Source of the DNA: Algorimicrobium sediminis
GTDB lineage: Bacteria > Bacteroidota > Bacteroidia > Flavobacteriales > Flavobacteriaceae
Direction of reading: 5' to 3'
NCBI RefSeq assembly: GCF_042684585.1
Contig: NZ_JBHULS010000003.1
Coordinates: forward strand, 124,001 to 188,000
Length of the DNA: 64,000 bases
Position numbers and translations under genes: made by a program. Positions within the stretch are counted from its first letter, which is position 1. Every line of letters starts with the position of its first letter. The notes beneath the pieces are model-generated. The model was not told where the DNA came from. It worked only from the letters and a program-made list of their open reading frames with translations, and made no database searches. Shown in pieces: positions 53,054-62,007 of this stretch.

Positions 53054-55687
53054 ATGGCTCTAAAACCTATATACAGCTTAATTATTATAGGTATACTATT
53101 TATAAATTCCTCAAAACTAATTGCGCAAGAAATTCAAATTTATGGCTCTGTCAAAAGCGATAGTAATACTCCCATTGACAATGCAAATGTTGTAATTTCT
53201 AATAACAAATCTATACTTGCCTATTCATATACGGACTCAATTGGTGCTTTCAATTTTAAATTAAAAAGCACAAAAGAGCCTTTTTTAATCTTATCTGTAT
53301 ATTCTTTAGGTTATAAAAATATTTCCGACACTATTCAAGTTAGCTCAAATTCCCAAATTCATAAACTATCATTTACACTCTCTGAAAATTTAGAACAACT
53401 TGATGAAGTAGTAATAGCGTCAGATGCCAAAATCAAAAGAGAGGATAATAAGTTCGTTTACAGCGTGAATGCTTTTAAAGATAACACAGAGCAAACAGTT
53501 GAAGATATTTTAAAAAAGCTCCCTGGAATCGAAGTATTGGATAATGGTCTCATTAAGGCTCACGGACGCTTTATTGATAAACTTTTAATTGAGGGAGAGG
53601 ACATGTTCGATAAAAATTATTCGATACTTTCAAAGAATTTAGATGCCAAAGTATTAAAGGAAGTAGAAATTTTAGAAGGTTTTGAGGATAACCCTGTTTT
53701 AGCTAAAGTTTTAGCTTCAAATAAAGTGGCTGTAAATTTAGTGCTTAAAGAAGAATATAACAATATTTGGTTTGGAAATATCAGCACAGGACTTGGGAGT
53801 AAAGAGCGCTTTAATCTAGCATCAAATGTTGGACTGATTAGAAAAAAGATAAAGTTTTTCAATTTCAATAACTTTAACAATTTAGGTAGTTTAGCTAGAA
53901 ATCAAATAAATATAGCACAAGAAGAAAATACTACTTATTCCAATTTTAACGAATTAAAAATTGACCCTATTTATGAAACTCCTGATTATCAAATTCAATT
54001 TTTCAACAATAATGAAGCCATATTTAATAGCGCATTCATAAACTCATTGAGTTTTGTAAAAAGTGTAAATTCAAAACTAAAAGTAAGAGGAACAGGCTAT
54101 TACCTAAAAGATAATGAAGATTTTTTATCAACATCTGAAACTATATTCAACACGACTAATCCTTCTATTACTTATAATGAATCTCGTAGAATTGAAAGTA
54201 AAAATCCGCTTGTTGGCGGAAATATTGAATTAAAATATTTTATTGACGAACAATCTTTTATAAAAAATACACTGAATTTCAAAAACACAGATAATCTTAC
54301 CAATCAAAATCTATTATTTAACGATACTCCAATAAATGAAAATCTAAAAACCAGTCAAGCATCGTTTTTTAATCATTTAAATTATACGGTACTTATCAAT
54401 AAAAAATTAATCCATAATTATTTTTATTTTGGCAGAATTAATTCAGACCAACAATTAAATTTAATATCACCTACTTTAAATATGGTTTTTATTCAGCCTG
54501 AATTTAAACCGATAAAAAATACAACTAATGATGAATCTCAGATTATAGGCAGTAAAAGCTCCTTGCTAATTAATATGGGTAAGATTGAAAATACCTTAGA
54601 ACTAGGAATTGAAAACTTACATGAAAAACGAAAAAATATATTTAAATTAACAGATCAAACTGAAATTGACACGCTTCAAAATAACCTGAAACATAAACAA
54701 GACAAACTATTTTTTACATCCAATTTAAGGTATAAACCATCAAAAAAAATTGAATTATATGGATCCTTATCATTTGAATATGTGAAAATTGATAATTATC
54801 TTGACGAAAACAATCATATATTTCTTAATCCAAAAATTGGATTGAGACTTAAAAACTTAAAAATTGGAAATCTAAATTTCCAATTTCATCGTGATTATAT
54901 AGCACCTGCAACTAAGGTATTTCTTGAGAATTTCCAATTAAGAAATTATCAATCCTTTATTAGAGGTGATACATCATTTTCATTTACCAAGCGTAATAAA
55001 TATAAATTCAGCTATTATATCTCCAATGAATTACAAACGCAAACTTTATCAATTACAACACAGTTTATAGAAGCAGACGGAAGATATACGAGCAGTAATT
55101 TTCTCAATCAGGATTTTAGTTTCAGCACCTTAAAATTTGAAAAAGGAGGTGATATTTTAATCTCTAAAATTGACATAACATCTTATTTTAAAAAATTAAA
55201 ACTATCTACAAATCTAGGAGTCTTATGGAACACAACAAATACACCTATAAAACTCAATTCTGTAAACTTTAGTAATTTAAATTTAGTTAACAGTTCTTAC
55301 TTTTTAACTGGTAGAACCTATTTTAATTCGGACATAAACTTTAATTTTAAATTGAATTTAAATGAAACTAAATCAACATTGAATTCTGTAACTTCAATTA
55401 CTAATTGGAAAACGATAGCTATAGATGTTAATTATAATTTGAACAATGAATTAACCGCTTTATTGAAAAATAAATTTTATCTTTTGCAATATGGTAATTA
55501 TAGCTTTATAAATTTTGAACTCAATTTCAGTCCTGAAAAATCAAAATTTTCATATCGTTTAATTTTCAATAATTTAAATAATGAAAACGAATTAATCATG
55601 GAAAACATTAATGAAGTTAGCACTTACACATCTGAAATTAGATTATTACCTCGATATTTATTTCTAGAAGCAAAGTATCGATTTTAA
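53054..55687 (+). CDS. TonB-dependent receptor-type outer membrane barrel with regulatory-like N-domain
   Basis: 877 aa. Signal peptide (ends SKLIAQ), carboxypeptidase-like regulatory domain (about 26-115), plug domain (about 140-235: EDILKKLPGIEVLDNGLIKAHGR, VNLVLKEEY), then a long barrel ending in LEAKYRF with the terminal Phe required for outer-membrane assembly. This is the barrel type usually paired with GLPGLI proteins. The ligand is unknown; it could import or export the small Cys-pair product. The stop is 7 nt before the dead accD copy. Codons and composition are AT-rich compared with flanking genes. Confidence 0.85.
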   Translation: MALKPIYSLIIIGILFINSSKLIAQEIQIYGSVKSDSNTPIDNANVVISNNKSILAYSYTDSIGAFNFKLKSTKEPFLILSVYSLGYKNISDTIQVSSNSQIHKLSFTLSENLEQLDEVVIASDAKIKREDNKFVYSVNAFKDNTEQTVEDILKKLPGIEVLDNGLIKAHGRFIDKLLIEGEDMFDKNYSILSKNLDAKVLKEVEILEGFEDNPVLAKVLASNKVAVNLVLKEEYNNIWFGNISTGLGSKERFNLASNVGLIRKKIKFFNFNNFNNLGSLARNQINIAQEENTTYSNFNELKIDPIYETPDYQIQFFNNNEAIFNSAFINSLSFVKSVNSKLKVRGTGYYLKDNEDFLSTSETIFNTTNPSITYNESRRIESKNPLVGGNIELKYFIDEQSFIKNTLNFKNTDNLTNQNLLFNDTPINENLKTSQASFFNHLNYTVLINKKLIHNYFYFGRINSDQQLNLISPTLNMVFIQPEFKPIKNTTNDESQIIGSKSSLLINMGKIENTLELGIENLHEKRKNIFKLTDQTEIDTLQNNLKHKQDKLFFTSNLRYKPSKKIELYGSLSFEYVKIDNYLDENNHIFLNPKIGLRLKNLKIGNLNFQFHRDYIAPATKVFLENFQLRNYQSFIRGDTSFSFTKRNKYKFSYYISNELQTQTLSITTQFIEADGRYTSSNFLNQDFSFSTLKFEKGGDILISKIDITSYFKKLKLSTNLGVLWNTTNTPIKLNSVNFSNLNLVNSSYFLTGRTYFNSDINFNFKLNLNETKSTLNSVTSITNWKTIAIDVNYNLNNELTALLKNKFYLLQYGNYSFINFELNFSPEKSKFSYRLIFNNLNNENELIMENINEVSTYTSEIRLLPRYLFLEAKYRF

Positions 55688-55694
55688 AAATTAC

Positions 55695-55878
55695 TAATTG
55701 GATTTGCTGGACCACGTGTAGTGCGCGATACCACCGGACAAGATTTACCTGAAAATTTTCAAACATCGGAGTTTTATTAGAACACGGTTTCCTGGATTTC
55801 ATTACACACCGAAAACATTTGAAAGATAAGGTCAATTTGTATATTGATTTAATTACCAATCAGCCTTTAAGAACATAG
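55695..55878 (+). pseudogene. Dead duplicate of the accD 3' end
   Basis: Positions 55695-55872 match accD 51348-51526 except for one substitution (G to A at 55754, Asp to Asn) and loss of one T from a five-T run at 55772-55775, which shifts the frame into TAG. The similarity then ends with LR followed by ACA TAG, against GCC TAA in accD, so the copy retains an original-looking stop. No start or promoter; not expressed as protein. It sits directly upstream of the rpsO promoter. Confidence 0.95.
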
Positions 55879-55961
55879 AAACTCGTTTTTTAATGATTGT
55901 TTGCTTAAAAAATAGTAGATGTCTTTTTCAAACAAAAAATGGCTGAATAATTAAAATTTAC

Positions 55962-55969
55962 TATATTTG
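55962..55969 (+). promoter_or_regulatory. Promoter -7 element of rpsO
   Basis: TATATTTG, 55 nt before the rpsO ATG, exact TAnnTTTG match; it lies between the accD relic and rpsO. Confidence 0.65.
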
Positions 55970-56023
55970 CAGCTTGAAAGAAAATCTTTCATATACATAA
56001 CAATCATTTACAATAATATTAGA

Positions 56024-56293
56024 ATGTATTTAACTAAAGAAGAAAAGCAAGCGCTTTTCGCAAAACACGGTAACGGAGCAACCGATACTGGAAGCGCAGA
56101 AGGTCAAATTGCTTTGTTTACAAAACGTATTGAACACTTAACGCAGCACTTAAAAACAAATCGTAAGGATTATAACACCGAGCGTTCACTAGTAAAACTA
56201 GTAGGTAAGCGTCGTTCTTTACTAGACTACTTAATTAAGAAAGATATCTTAAGGTATCGTGCTATAATTAAGGAATTAGGATTAAGAAAATAA
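56024..56293 (+). CDS. rpsO: 30S ribosomal protein S15
   Basis: 89 aa from ATG 56024 (MYLTKEEKQALF), the exact length of S15; an upstream in-frame ATG starts within the promoter and is rejected. Conserved GSAEGQIALFTKRIEHLTQHLK and the C-terminal YLIKKDILRYRAIIKELGLRK. It binds 16S rRNA early in 30S assembly. It precedes pnp, the classic order, although a terminator lies between them. Confidence 0.98.
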   Translation: MYLTKEEKQALFAKHGNGATDTGSAEGQIALFTKRIEHLTQHLKTNRKDYNTERSLVKLVGKRRSLLDYLIKKDILRYRAIIKELGLRK

Positions 56294-56301
56294 CAATTTT
56301 A

Positions 56302-56323
56302 AGAGGCTTCGCGCCTCTTTTTT
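56302..56323 (+). terminator. Terminator/attenuator between rpsO and pnp
   Basis: AGAGGC pairs with GCCTCT around a small loop (TTCGC), followed by six T residues. Confidence 0.85.
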
Positions 56324-56492
56324 GTTTTATAAACACCTCATACGTAAGAGTCTAAAAAACGTAAAATAAGAAGCTAGTTCAAAACAGATAAGGCCTAATT
56401 GGCTGTAACATGAACTATAAGTTTTTCATTGGTCACACACAACAACTACAACAACAACACAACGACCATTGTTTAATTAGAATTAAAAATTT

Positions 56493-58739
56493 ATGATTCC
56501 AAAAGTATTTAAAGAGGTCATTGACCTTGGTGATGGTAGAGAAATTACCATTGAAACAGGAAAATTAGCAAAACAGGCACACGGTTCTGTTGTTGTTCAG
56601 TCCAGAAAATGCATGATGCTGTGTACAGTTGTTTCCAATTACAAACAAAGTGATGTAGATTTCTTGCCATTAACTGTAGATTACCGCGAAAAATTTGCTG
56701 CCGCGGGTCGCTACCCAGGTGGATTCTTTAAAAGAGAAGCCAGACCAAGCGATGGCGAAGTACTTACTATGCGTTTAGTGGACCGTGTGTTACGACCATT
56801 ATTCCCAAAAGATTACCACGCCGAAACACAGGTAATGATCCAATTAATGTCGCATGACGATGATGTTATGCCAGATGCCATGGCCGGTTTAGCCGCCTCT
56901 GCTGCCATACAACTATCCGATTTCCCATTTGAATGCCCCATATCTGAAGCACGTGTAGCACGTGTAAATGGCGAATTCATTATAAATCCAACTCGTACAC
57001 AATTAGCCGATTCGGATATTGATATGATGATTGGTGCCTCTGCCGACTCTGTAATGATGGTGGAAGGAGAAATGAATGAGATTTCTGAAGAAGAAATGGC
57101 CGAAGCTATTAAGTTTGCGCACGAGGCTATAAAAGTGCAATGTGCCGCGCAAGTTAAACTAGCGGAAGCTGTTGGCAAAAAAGCCACACGCGACTATGCT
57201 CCAGAGCGCACAGACGCCGCTTTAGAGCAAAAAATTCACGATATGGCCTACGATAAAGTGTATGCTATTGCTAAAGCCGGATCGGCTAAACACGAACGCA
57301 GCAACGCTTTTCAAGAAATTAAAGAAAGTATTGTTGCCTCCTTTACCGAGGAAGAACAAGAAGATTACGGCGATTTAATTTCAAAATACTACAACAAAGC
57401 TGAAAAAGCAGCCATACGCGACTTAACTTTAAATGAAGGCTTGCGTTTAGATGGCAGAAAAACAGACGAAATACGACCAATTTGGTGCGAGGTAGATTAC
57501 TTACCGTCTACACACGGCTCGGCCATTTTTACAAGAGGCGAAACACAAGCGTTGGCAACCGTAACATTAGGAACTTCTCGCGATTCCAATCAAATAGATA
57601 TGCCATCGTATGAAGGCGAAGAACGTTTTTATTTACATTACAACTTCCCACCTTTTTCTACTGGTGAAGCCCGTCCTATTAGAGGGACATCTCGCCGCGA
57701 AGTAGGCCACGGAAATTTAGCGCAGCGTGCGTTAAAAGGTATGATTCCAGATGCTTGTCCGTACACGGTTCGTGTGGTTTCAGAAGTATTAGAATCTAAC
57801 GGATCTTCCTCTATGGCTACCGTTTGTGCTGGAACAATGGCTTTAATGGATGCGGGTGTACAAATGACCAAGCCTGTTTCGGGAATTGCTATGGGACTAA
57901 TTTCCGATGCCGAATCTGGAAAATACGCCGTATTGTCTGATATCCTAGGCGATGAGGACCACTTGGGCGACATGGATTTTAAAGTTACCGGAACAGCCGA
58001 TGGTATTACCGCCTGCCAAATGGATATTAAAGTGAAAGGCCTATCCTACGAAATTTTAGTAAACGCCTTAAAACAAGCCAGAAATGGCCGTTTACATATT
58101 CTGGATAAACTAAACGAAACCATAGCCAAACCAAACCCAACGGTTAAGGAGCACGCACCTAATATGGTAACCAGACGCATTCCTAACGAATTTATTGGTG
58201 CCTTAATTGGTCCTGGTGGCAAAGTTATCCAGGAAATGCAAAAAGAAACCGATACCACAATTGTAATTAATGAAGATCCTGTAACCGAAGAAGGTATTGT
58301 AGAAATTTTAGGCGTGGGCAGAAAAGGTATTGATACCGTTTTAGCTAAAATCGATGCCCTTTTATTTAAACCAGAAGTTGGTAAGGTTTACGAAGTAAAA
58401 GTTATTAAAATGTTAGATTTTGGTGCCGTGGTAGAATACACTGCCGCCCCAGGAAACGAAGTACTTTTACATGTAAGTGAATTGGCATGGGAACGCACCG
58501 AAAACGTATCGGATGTTGTTAACATGGGCGATGTTTTTGAAGTTAAGTATTTTGGAATTGATTCTAGAACACGAAAAGAAAAAGTATCGCGTAAAGCTAT
58601 TTTACCAAAACCAGAAGGCTATAAAGAACGTGCCCCACGAGACGATAAGCGCTCCAACGGACGCGATAACCGCAATGGTAGAGACAATAACAGAACTAAC
58701 GACAAACGTCGGGAGGACAGAAAACCAAAAAACGAATAA
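56493..58739 (+). CDS. pnp: Polyribonucleotide nucleotidyltransferase (PNPase)
   Basis: 748 aa 3'-5' phosphorolytic exoribonuclease. Two RNase PH domains (about 10-145 and 310-540; second with GTSRREVGHGNLAQRAL and SNGSSSMATVC), a KH domain (about 555-615: IGALIGPGGKVIQEMQ) and an S1 domain (about 620-690: GKVYEVKVIKMLDFGAVVE). The tail of about 45 residues is very basic, with many RDN/RDD repeats, typical of flavobacterial PNPases. Followed by a terminator hairpin at 58769. Confidence 0.98.
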   Translation: MIPKVFKEVIDLGDGREITIETGKLAKQAHGSVVVQSRKCMMLCTVVSNYKQSDVDFLPLTVDYREKFAAAGRYPGGFFKREARPSDGEVLTMRLVDRVLRPLFPKDYHAETQVMIQLMSHDDDVMPDAMAGLAASAAIQLSDFPFECPISEARVARVNGEFIINPTRTQLADSDIDMMIGASADSVMMVEGEMNEISEEEMAEAIKFAHEAIKVQCAAQVKLAEAVGKKATRDYAPERTDAALEQKIHDMAYDKVYAIAKAGSAKHERSNAFQEIKESIVASFTEEEQEDYGDLISKYYNKAEKAAIRDLTLNEGLRLDGRKTDEIRPIWCEVDYLPSTHGSAIFTRGETQALATVTLGTSRDSNQIDMPSYEGEERFYLHYNFPPFSTGEARPIRGTSRREVGHGNLAQRALKGMIPDACPYTVRVVSEVLESNGSSSMATVCAGTMALMDAGVQMTKPVSGIAMGLISDAESGKYAVLSDILGDEDHLGDMDFKVTGTADGITACQMDIKVKGLSYEILVNALKQARNGRLHILDKLNETIAKPNPTVKEHAPNMVTRRIPNEFIGALIGPGGKVIQEMQKETDTTIVINEDPVTEEGIVEILGVGRKGIDTVLAKIDALLFKPEVGKVYEVKVIKMLDFGAVVEYTAAPGNEVLLHVSELAWERTENVSDVVNMGDVFEVKYFGIDSRTRKEKVSRKAILPKPEGYKERAPRDDKRSNGRDNRNGRDNNRTNDKRREDRKPKNE

Positions 58740-58768
58740 AAAACACACAGGTTTTTTATACTACAATA

Positions 58769-58803
58769 ACATCGGGCTTTTTTTTAAAAGACCCGATGTT
58801 TTG
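58769..58803 (+). terminator. Rho-independent terminator after pnp
   Basis: ACATCGGG pairs with CCCGATGT with additional A-T pairing in the loop, followed by a T-rich tract. Confidence 0.82.
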
Positions 58804-58890
58804 TTTTTGGTTGCCACGTAACTCTAAAATAAATTTGTTTTATATTAGTGACTGTAAATTATTTAATTATTAAGCTTAAACCCCAAACTC

Positions 58891-59928
58891 ATGAAAAAAA
58901 ATCAATTACTCCTCCTCTTTTCATTAATGCTATTTATGGCCCCTATTCTGGAATCCAACGCATGCACCCGTTTTATCTATTGTGGTGAGGACCATCAGGT
59001 AATAACCGCCAGATCCATGGACTGGTTTGAAGATGTTCATAGCGACGTATGGCTTTTTCCAAGAGCCATGAAAAAAGACGGCGGTTTAGGCGATGGTTCC
59101 ATAACATGGACATCCAAGTATGCTAGTGTTGTTCTGTCCGGTTACGACATTGCAACCGTAGATGGCCTTAACGAAAAAGGCCTGGTTGCCAACCTTCTAT
59201 ATTTAGCGGAAACTAAATTTGGAGAAACAAACAATAAGCCAACCTTATCTATTGGCGCATGGACACAGTATGTTCTGGACAACTTTGCTACAGTAAATGA
59301 AGCGGTGGAACACCTTCAAAAAGAGCCCTTTCGTATAGTTGCTAGCACACTACCCAATGGTTCTTACCCAGGCTTACATTTATCTTTATCCGATAAAACA
59401 GGTAACTCCGCTATTTTGGAATATATTGATGGTAAGTTGGTAATACATCACGGAAAAGAACATGCCGTTATGACCAATTCCCCTATTTACGAAGAGCAAA
59501 TTGCCTTAAATAAATACTGGGAAAACATTGGGGGCATGACCATGCTACCGGGAACAAATAGAGCTAGCGACAGGTATGCGCGCGCCTCATTTTACAGCAA
59601 AGCACTTCCTAAATTTAAAGATAACCGCATGGCAGTATCGGCTGCCTTTAGTGTCATTCGCAATGTTTCTGTACCATTAGGCATAGCAGACCCAGAGGCT
59701 CCAAATATTGCAACAACCATTTGGAGAACAGTAGCAGATCAAAAGAATTTGGTTTATTACTACGAATCGGCTATATCACCAAACGTATTTTGGATAGATT
59801 TAAACAGCATGGATCTTTCTGGTATTAAAAAACCAAAAAAAATAGACCTACAAGGACACCCTATTTTTGCTGGAAATATTGCCGATAAATTTGAAACGAC
59901 CAAACCTTTTAAATGGTTAGCACCTTAA
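58891..59928 (+). CDS. Exported linear amide C-N hydrolase (choloylglycine hydrolase / penicillin V acylase family)
   Basis: 345 aa Ntn hydrolase. A signal peptide ends ESNA, so cleavage exposes Cys25 (ACTRF) as the N-terminal nucleophile. Conserved ARSMDW follows, and NEKGLVANLLYL, a Ntn-hydrolase core segment, comes next. The protein is periplasmic. It hydrolyses amides such as bile salts, penicillin V or N-acyl-homoserine lactones in characterised relatives; the substrate here is unknown. Single gene with its own terminator. Confidence 0.92.
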   Translation: MKKNQLLLLFSLMLFMAPILESNACTRFIYCGEDHQVITARSMDWFEDVHSDVWLFPRAMKKDGGLGDGSITWTSKYASVVLSGYDIATVDGLNEKGLVANLLYLAETKFGETNNKPTLSIGAWTQYVLDNFATVNEAVEHLQKEPFRIVASTLPNGSYPGLHLSLSDKTGNSAILEYIDGKLVIHHGKEHAVMTNSPIYEEQIALNKYWENIGGMTMLPGTNRASDRYARASFYSKALPKFKDNRMAVSAAFSVIRNVSVPLGIADPEAPNIATTIWRTVADQKNLVYYYESAISPNVFWIDLNSMDLSGIKKPKKIDLQGHPIFAGNIADKFETTKPFKWLAP

Positions 59929-60240
59929 AAATTAGCCGCATAAAATTGTATACTAAAACAAGCCCTTCAGACTAAATGAAGGGCTTGTTTTTTTTAAACC
60001 CGCTTGAACACATCCATAATTTTTTATAATAGAAACAGACAAGCTGTCAGATTTTTGTCAGTTTCAACAACCAACCGCATTGTAATATTCTTAAATAAAC
60101 AACCCGTATCTTACGAATATGTCACTTTATAACCTAGGGTTCTTCTATATCCTAATTTTTAAAATTTAAGCGTTTATATTCAGGCTTCCGTACAATCCTT
60201 GCACATAAGGTATTTAATAAAAACCAAACATTACCAACAC
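59929..60240. other. Gene-free region between the C-N hydrolase and proC
   Basis: 312 nt. It holds the hydrolase terminator (59955-59996) and otherwise AT-rich sequence without a recognised gene or clear promoter element. Confidence 0.5.
59955..59996 (+). terminator. Rho-independent terminator after the C-N hydrolase gene
   Basis: AAAACAAGCCCTTCA pairs with TGAAGGGCTTGTTTT around a 7-nt loop; perfect long stem and T-run. Confidence 0.93.
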
Positions 60241-61047
60241 ATGAAAGTACTCGTAATTGGAGCAGGAAATATGGGATTAACCTATGCAGAAGGCATGGCC
60301 AAATCGGCTTTATTAGGTTCGCAAAAGTTAAAAATTTACGACACAGATCCGAAAAAAATAGCACGCTTAAGCCAAGATCCCCATTTTAACGTGTATCATA
60401 ATCTTGAAGATTGCCTACCTAAGGCCGATATTGTCTTTTTAGCTGTAAAGCCTTACCACATCGACGATTTATTTCAGCACATGACGCCCCATATTAACCA
60501 ACAACAAATATTTGTTTCACTCATGGCTGGCGTTACTATACAAACTATAAGCAGCCAACTAGGCGCTGCAAAAATTGTGCGTGCCATGCCCAATTTACCA
60601 GCTAAAGTTGGAAAAGGCGTAACCTCGTATACAGAATCGGATAGGGTGTCGCGAGTAGAACTCATTATGGTAAGAAATTTACTAGACACCACCGGAACCT
60701 CAATACATGTTAGTACCGAAAAATTTATTGATGCCTCCACAGGTATTTCAGGAAGTGGGCCTGCCTATGTGTTTTACTTTATGCAATCCATGTTAGAGGC
60801 GGCTTTAAAAATGGGCTTTTCGGCATACGATTCTAAAGTACTGGTAAGCAACACCTTTGAGGGCGCCATAGAACTGTTTAATCAATCTAATATTTCACCC
60901 GAAACTTGGATAAGTCGCGTGGCTAGTAAAGGGGGTACCACACAAGCTGCAATAGATTCTATGGAGGACAACAATGTAAAACAACTTATTCAAGATGCTG
61001 CTTATGCTGCCTTCAACAGGGCTATCGAGCTAGGTAAAAACAGCTAG
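60241..61047 (+). CDS. proC: Pyrroline-5-carboxylate reductase
   Basis: 268 aa from ATG 60241 (MKVLVIGAGNMGLTYAEGM); an in-frame ATG 14 codons upstream gives an unlikely N-terminus. Rossmann GAGNMG (7-12), substrate region MAGVTIQTI, MPNLPAKVGKGVT and the C-terminal signature SGSGPAYVFYFMQSMLEA. It makes proline from P5C with NAD(P)H, the reverse direction of the pathway that includes PruA at 36.5 kb. Confidence 0.96.
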   Translation: MKVLVIGAGNMGLTYAEGMAKSALLGSQKLKIYDTDPKKIARLSQDPHFNVYHNLEDCLPKADIVFLAVKPYHIDDLFQHMTPHINQQQIFVSLMAGVTIQTISSQLGAAKIVRAMPNLPAKVGKGVTSYTESDRVSRVELIMVRNLLDTTGTSIHVSTEKFIDASTGISGSGPAYVFYFMQSMLEAALKMGFSAYDSKVLVSNTFEGAIELFNQSNISPETWISRVASKGGTTQAAIDSMEDNNVKQLIQDAAYAAFNRAIELGKNS

Positions 61048-61144
61048 ACTATTCACAAATTCACAGCGGTAAGCTACCGCATTAAGTAAAGAACACTATT
61101 GTTTTTAATAAAAAATCATTTAAAATAGCTGGTTTAGCCCGCTA

Positions 61145-61175
61145 TTGCTGTTTGCAAAGCTTTTTTGTATATTTG
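61145..61175 (+). promoter_or_regulatory. Promoter upstream of the NUMOD4/HNH gene
   Basis: TTG at 61145-61147 and TATATTTG at 61168-61175 with a 20-nt spacer, consistent with the Bacteroidota consensus; the leader is about 100 nt. Confidence 0.65.
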
Positions 61176-61277
61176 TATAGTAAATGTGTAAAATTATTGA
61201 ACAAAAAAGACGCCCATTCTGATAAAAAGGCGCGCACGTAACGTGTTGATGTTCAAAGCCCCTCAAAAAATAAAAAC

Positions 61278-61823
61278 ATGATTCGTTATTACAGAAATGA
61301 AATTTGGAAAGACGTCATATTTGATGATAAAATTTGCGAAAAAGAAAAGTATAAAATTTCCAATTACGGTAGAATTATAAATTGTAAAACAGACGAAGAG
61401 TTTCTGGTAAAAGAATATTTTATAAACGGCTACCAAACCATTCCGTTAAAGCAAAAGAAAAACGGCAAACAAACCAGTAGATATGTACACCGACTTGTAG
61501 CCGAGCATTTCCTGGAAAAAAATGATGGTGTTTGTGTTATTCACTTAAATTACGACAAAAAAGACAACCGTTTAGAAAACTTAAAATGGGCCACCAAACG
61601 CGAAAAAGAACTGCACCAGTTTAATCATCCAGACTGGGACGCTATTGTAGAGCGGAGAGGCAAAAATATTGGTAAATTAACCGAAGGTAAAGTCCGAATT
61701 ATTAAGCGCCAATTAAAAAATAACCGTACCCGTATAAAAATGATTGCCAAACGTTTTGGAGTATCGGATATGCAAATTCACCGCATTAAAACCGGCGAAA
61801 ATTGGAGCCACGTTAAAATTTAA
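61278..61823 (+). CDS. NUMOD4 / HNH-type protein with C-terminal helix-turn-helix
   Basis: 181 aa. NUMOD4 motif at about 7-55 (EIWKDVIF, YKISNYGRIIN), HNH core at about 68-110 (YVHRLVAEHFL, CVIHLNYDKKDNRLENLKWAT), and a helix-turn-helix-like end (IKMIAKRFGVSDMQIHRIKTGENWSH). The layout is that of free-standing HNH endonucleases related to homing enzymes. In most relatives the core reads NHIDGNxxNN, while here it is IHLNYDKKDN, so the first His is kept and the Asn before it is Ile. It may be a domesticated DNA-binding protein or an active nuclease. Confidence 0.85.
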   Translation: MIRYYRNEIWKDVIFDDKICEKEKYKISNYGRIINCKTDEEFLVKEYFINGYQTIPLKQKKNGKQTSRYVHRLVAEHFLEKNDGVCVIHLNYDKKDNRLENLKWATKREKELHQFNHPDWDAIVERRGKNIGKLTEGKVRIIKRQLKNNRTRIKMIAKRFGVSDMQIHRIKTGENWSHVKI

Positions 61824-61889
61824 ACAAACAACTATCATACTTTTAAGCAGATTTAAATAAGCCACTTAAGCCAGCTGACAAGGCCACGA

Positions 61890-61918
61890 CGGGTGTTATT
61901 TCTTTAAATTAACACCCG
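61890..61918 (+). terminator. Probable terminator after the NUMOD4/HNH gene
   Basis: CGGGTGTT pairs with AACACCCG around a 13-nt loop; the following tract is only moderately T-rich. Confidence 0.55.
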
Positions 61919-62007
61919 TTCGTTATTGTTAAAAATTGCTTCTAACAGCCTGTGTTAACAACCTGTGAAAATGGGGTTCTAATGTATTTTGTTAGTATAT
62001 TTGAAAC

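Larger units (their letters stand above)
51533..55878. mobile_element. AT-rich accessory insertion between accD and rpsO, bounded by a duplicated accD 3' end
   Basis: About 4.2 kb of cargo (three genes) lies between intact accD and a near-identical dead copy of the accD 3' end at 55695-55878. Composition differs sharply from the flanks: 54601-54660 has 13 G/C in 60 bases, while 57181-57240 in pnp has 32 in 60. No integrase, transposase or tRNA is visible. The insertion is inferred from the duplication and composition; the mechanism is open. Confidence 0.72.

Noticed and set aside
55638..55859. Minus-strand open frame across the end of the island barrel and the accD relic
   Set aside because: It is composed of antisense from the barrel's 3' end and from the accD copy; no plausible protein.
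51533..55878. Classic integrative element with integrase and tRNA attachment site
   Set aside because: No integrase, excisionase or tRNA is present; the flanking repeat is about 178 bp of accD coding sequence, longer than a usual core site.
56813..57187. Open frame antisense to pnp
   Set aside because: Mirror of the PNPase coding sequence with Ser/Ala-rich low-complexity composition; no independent support.
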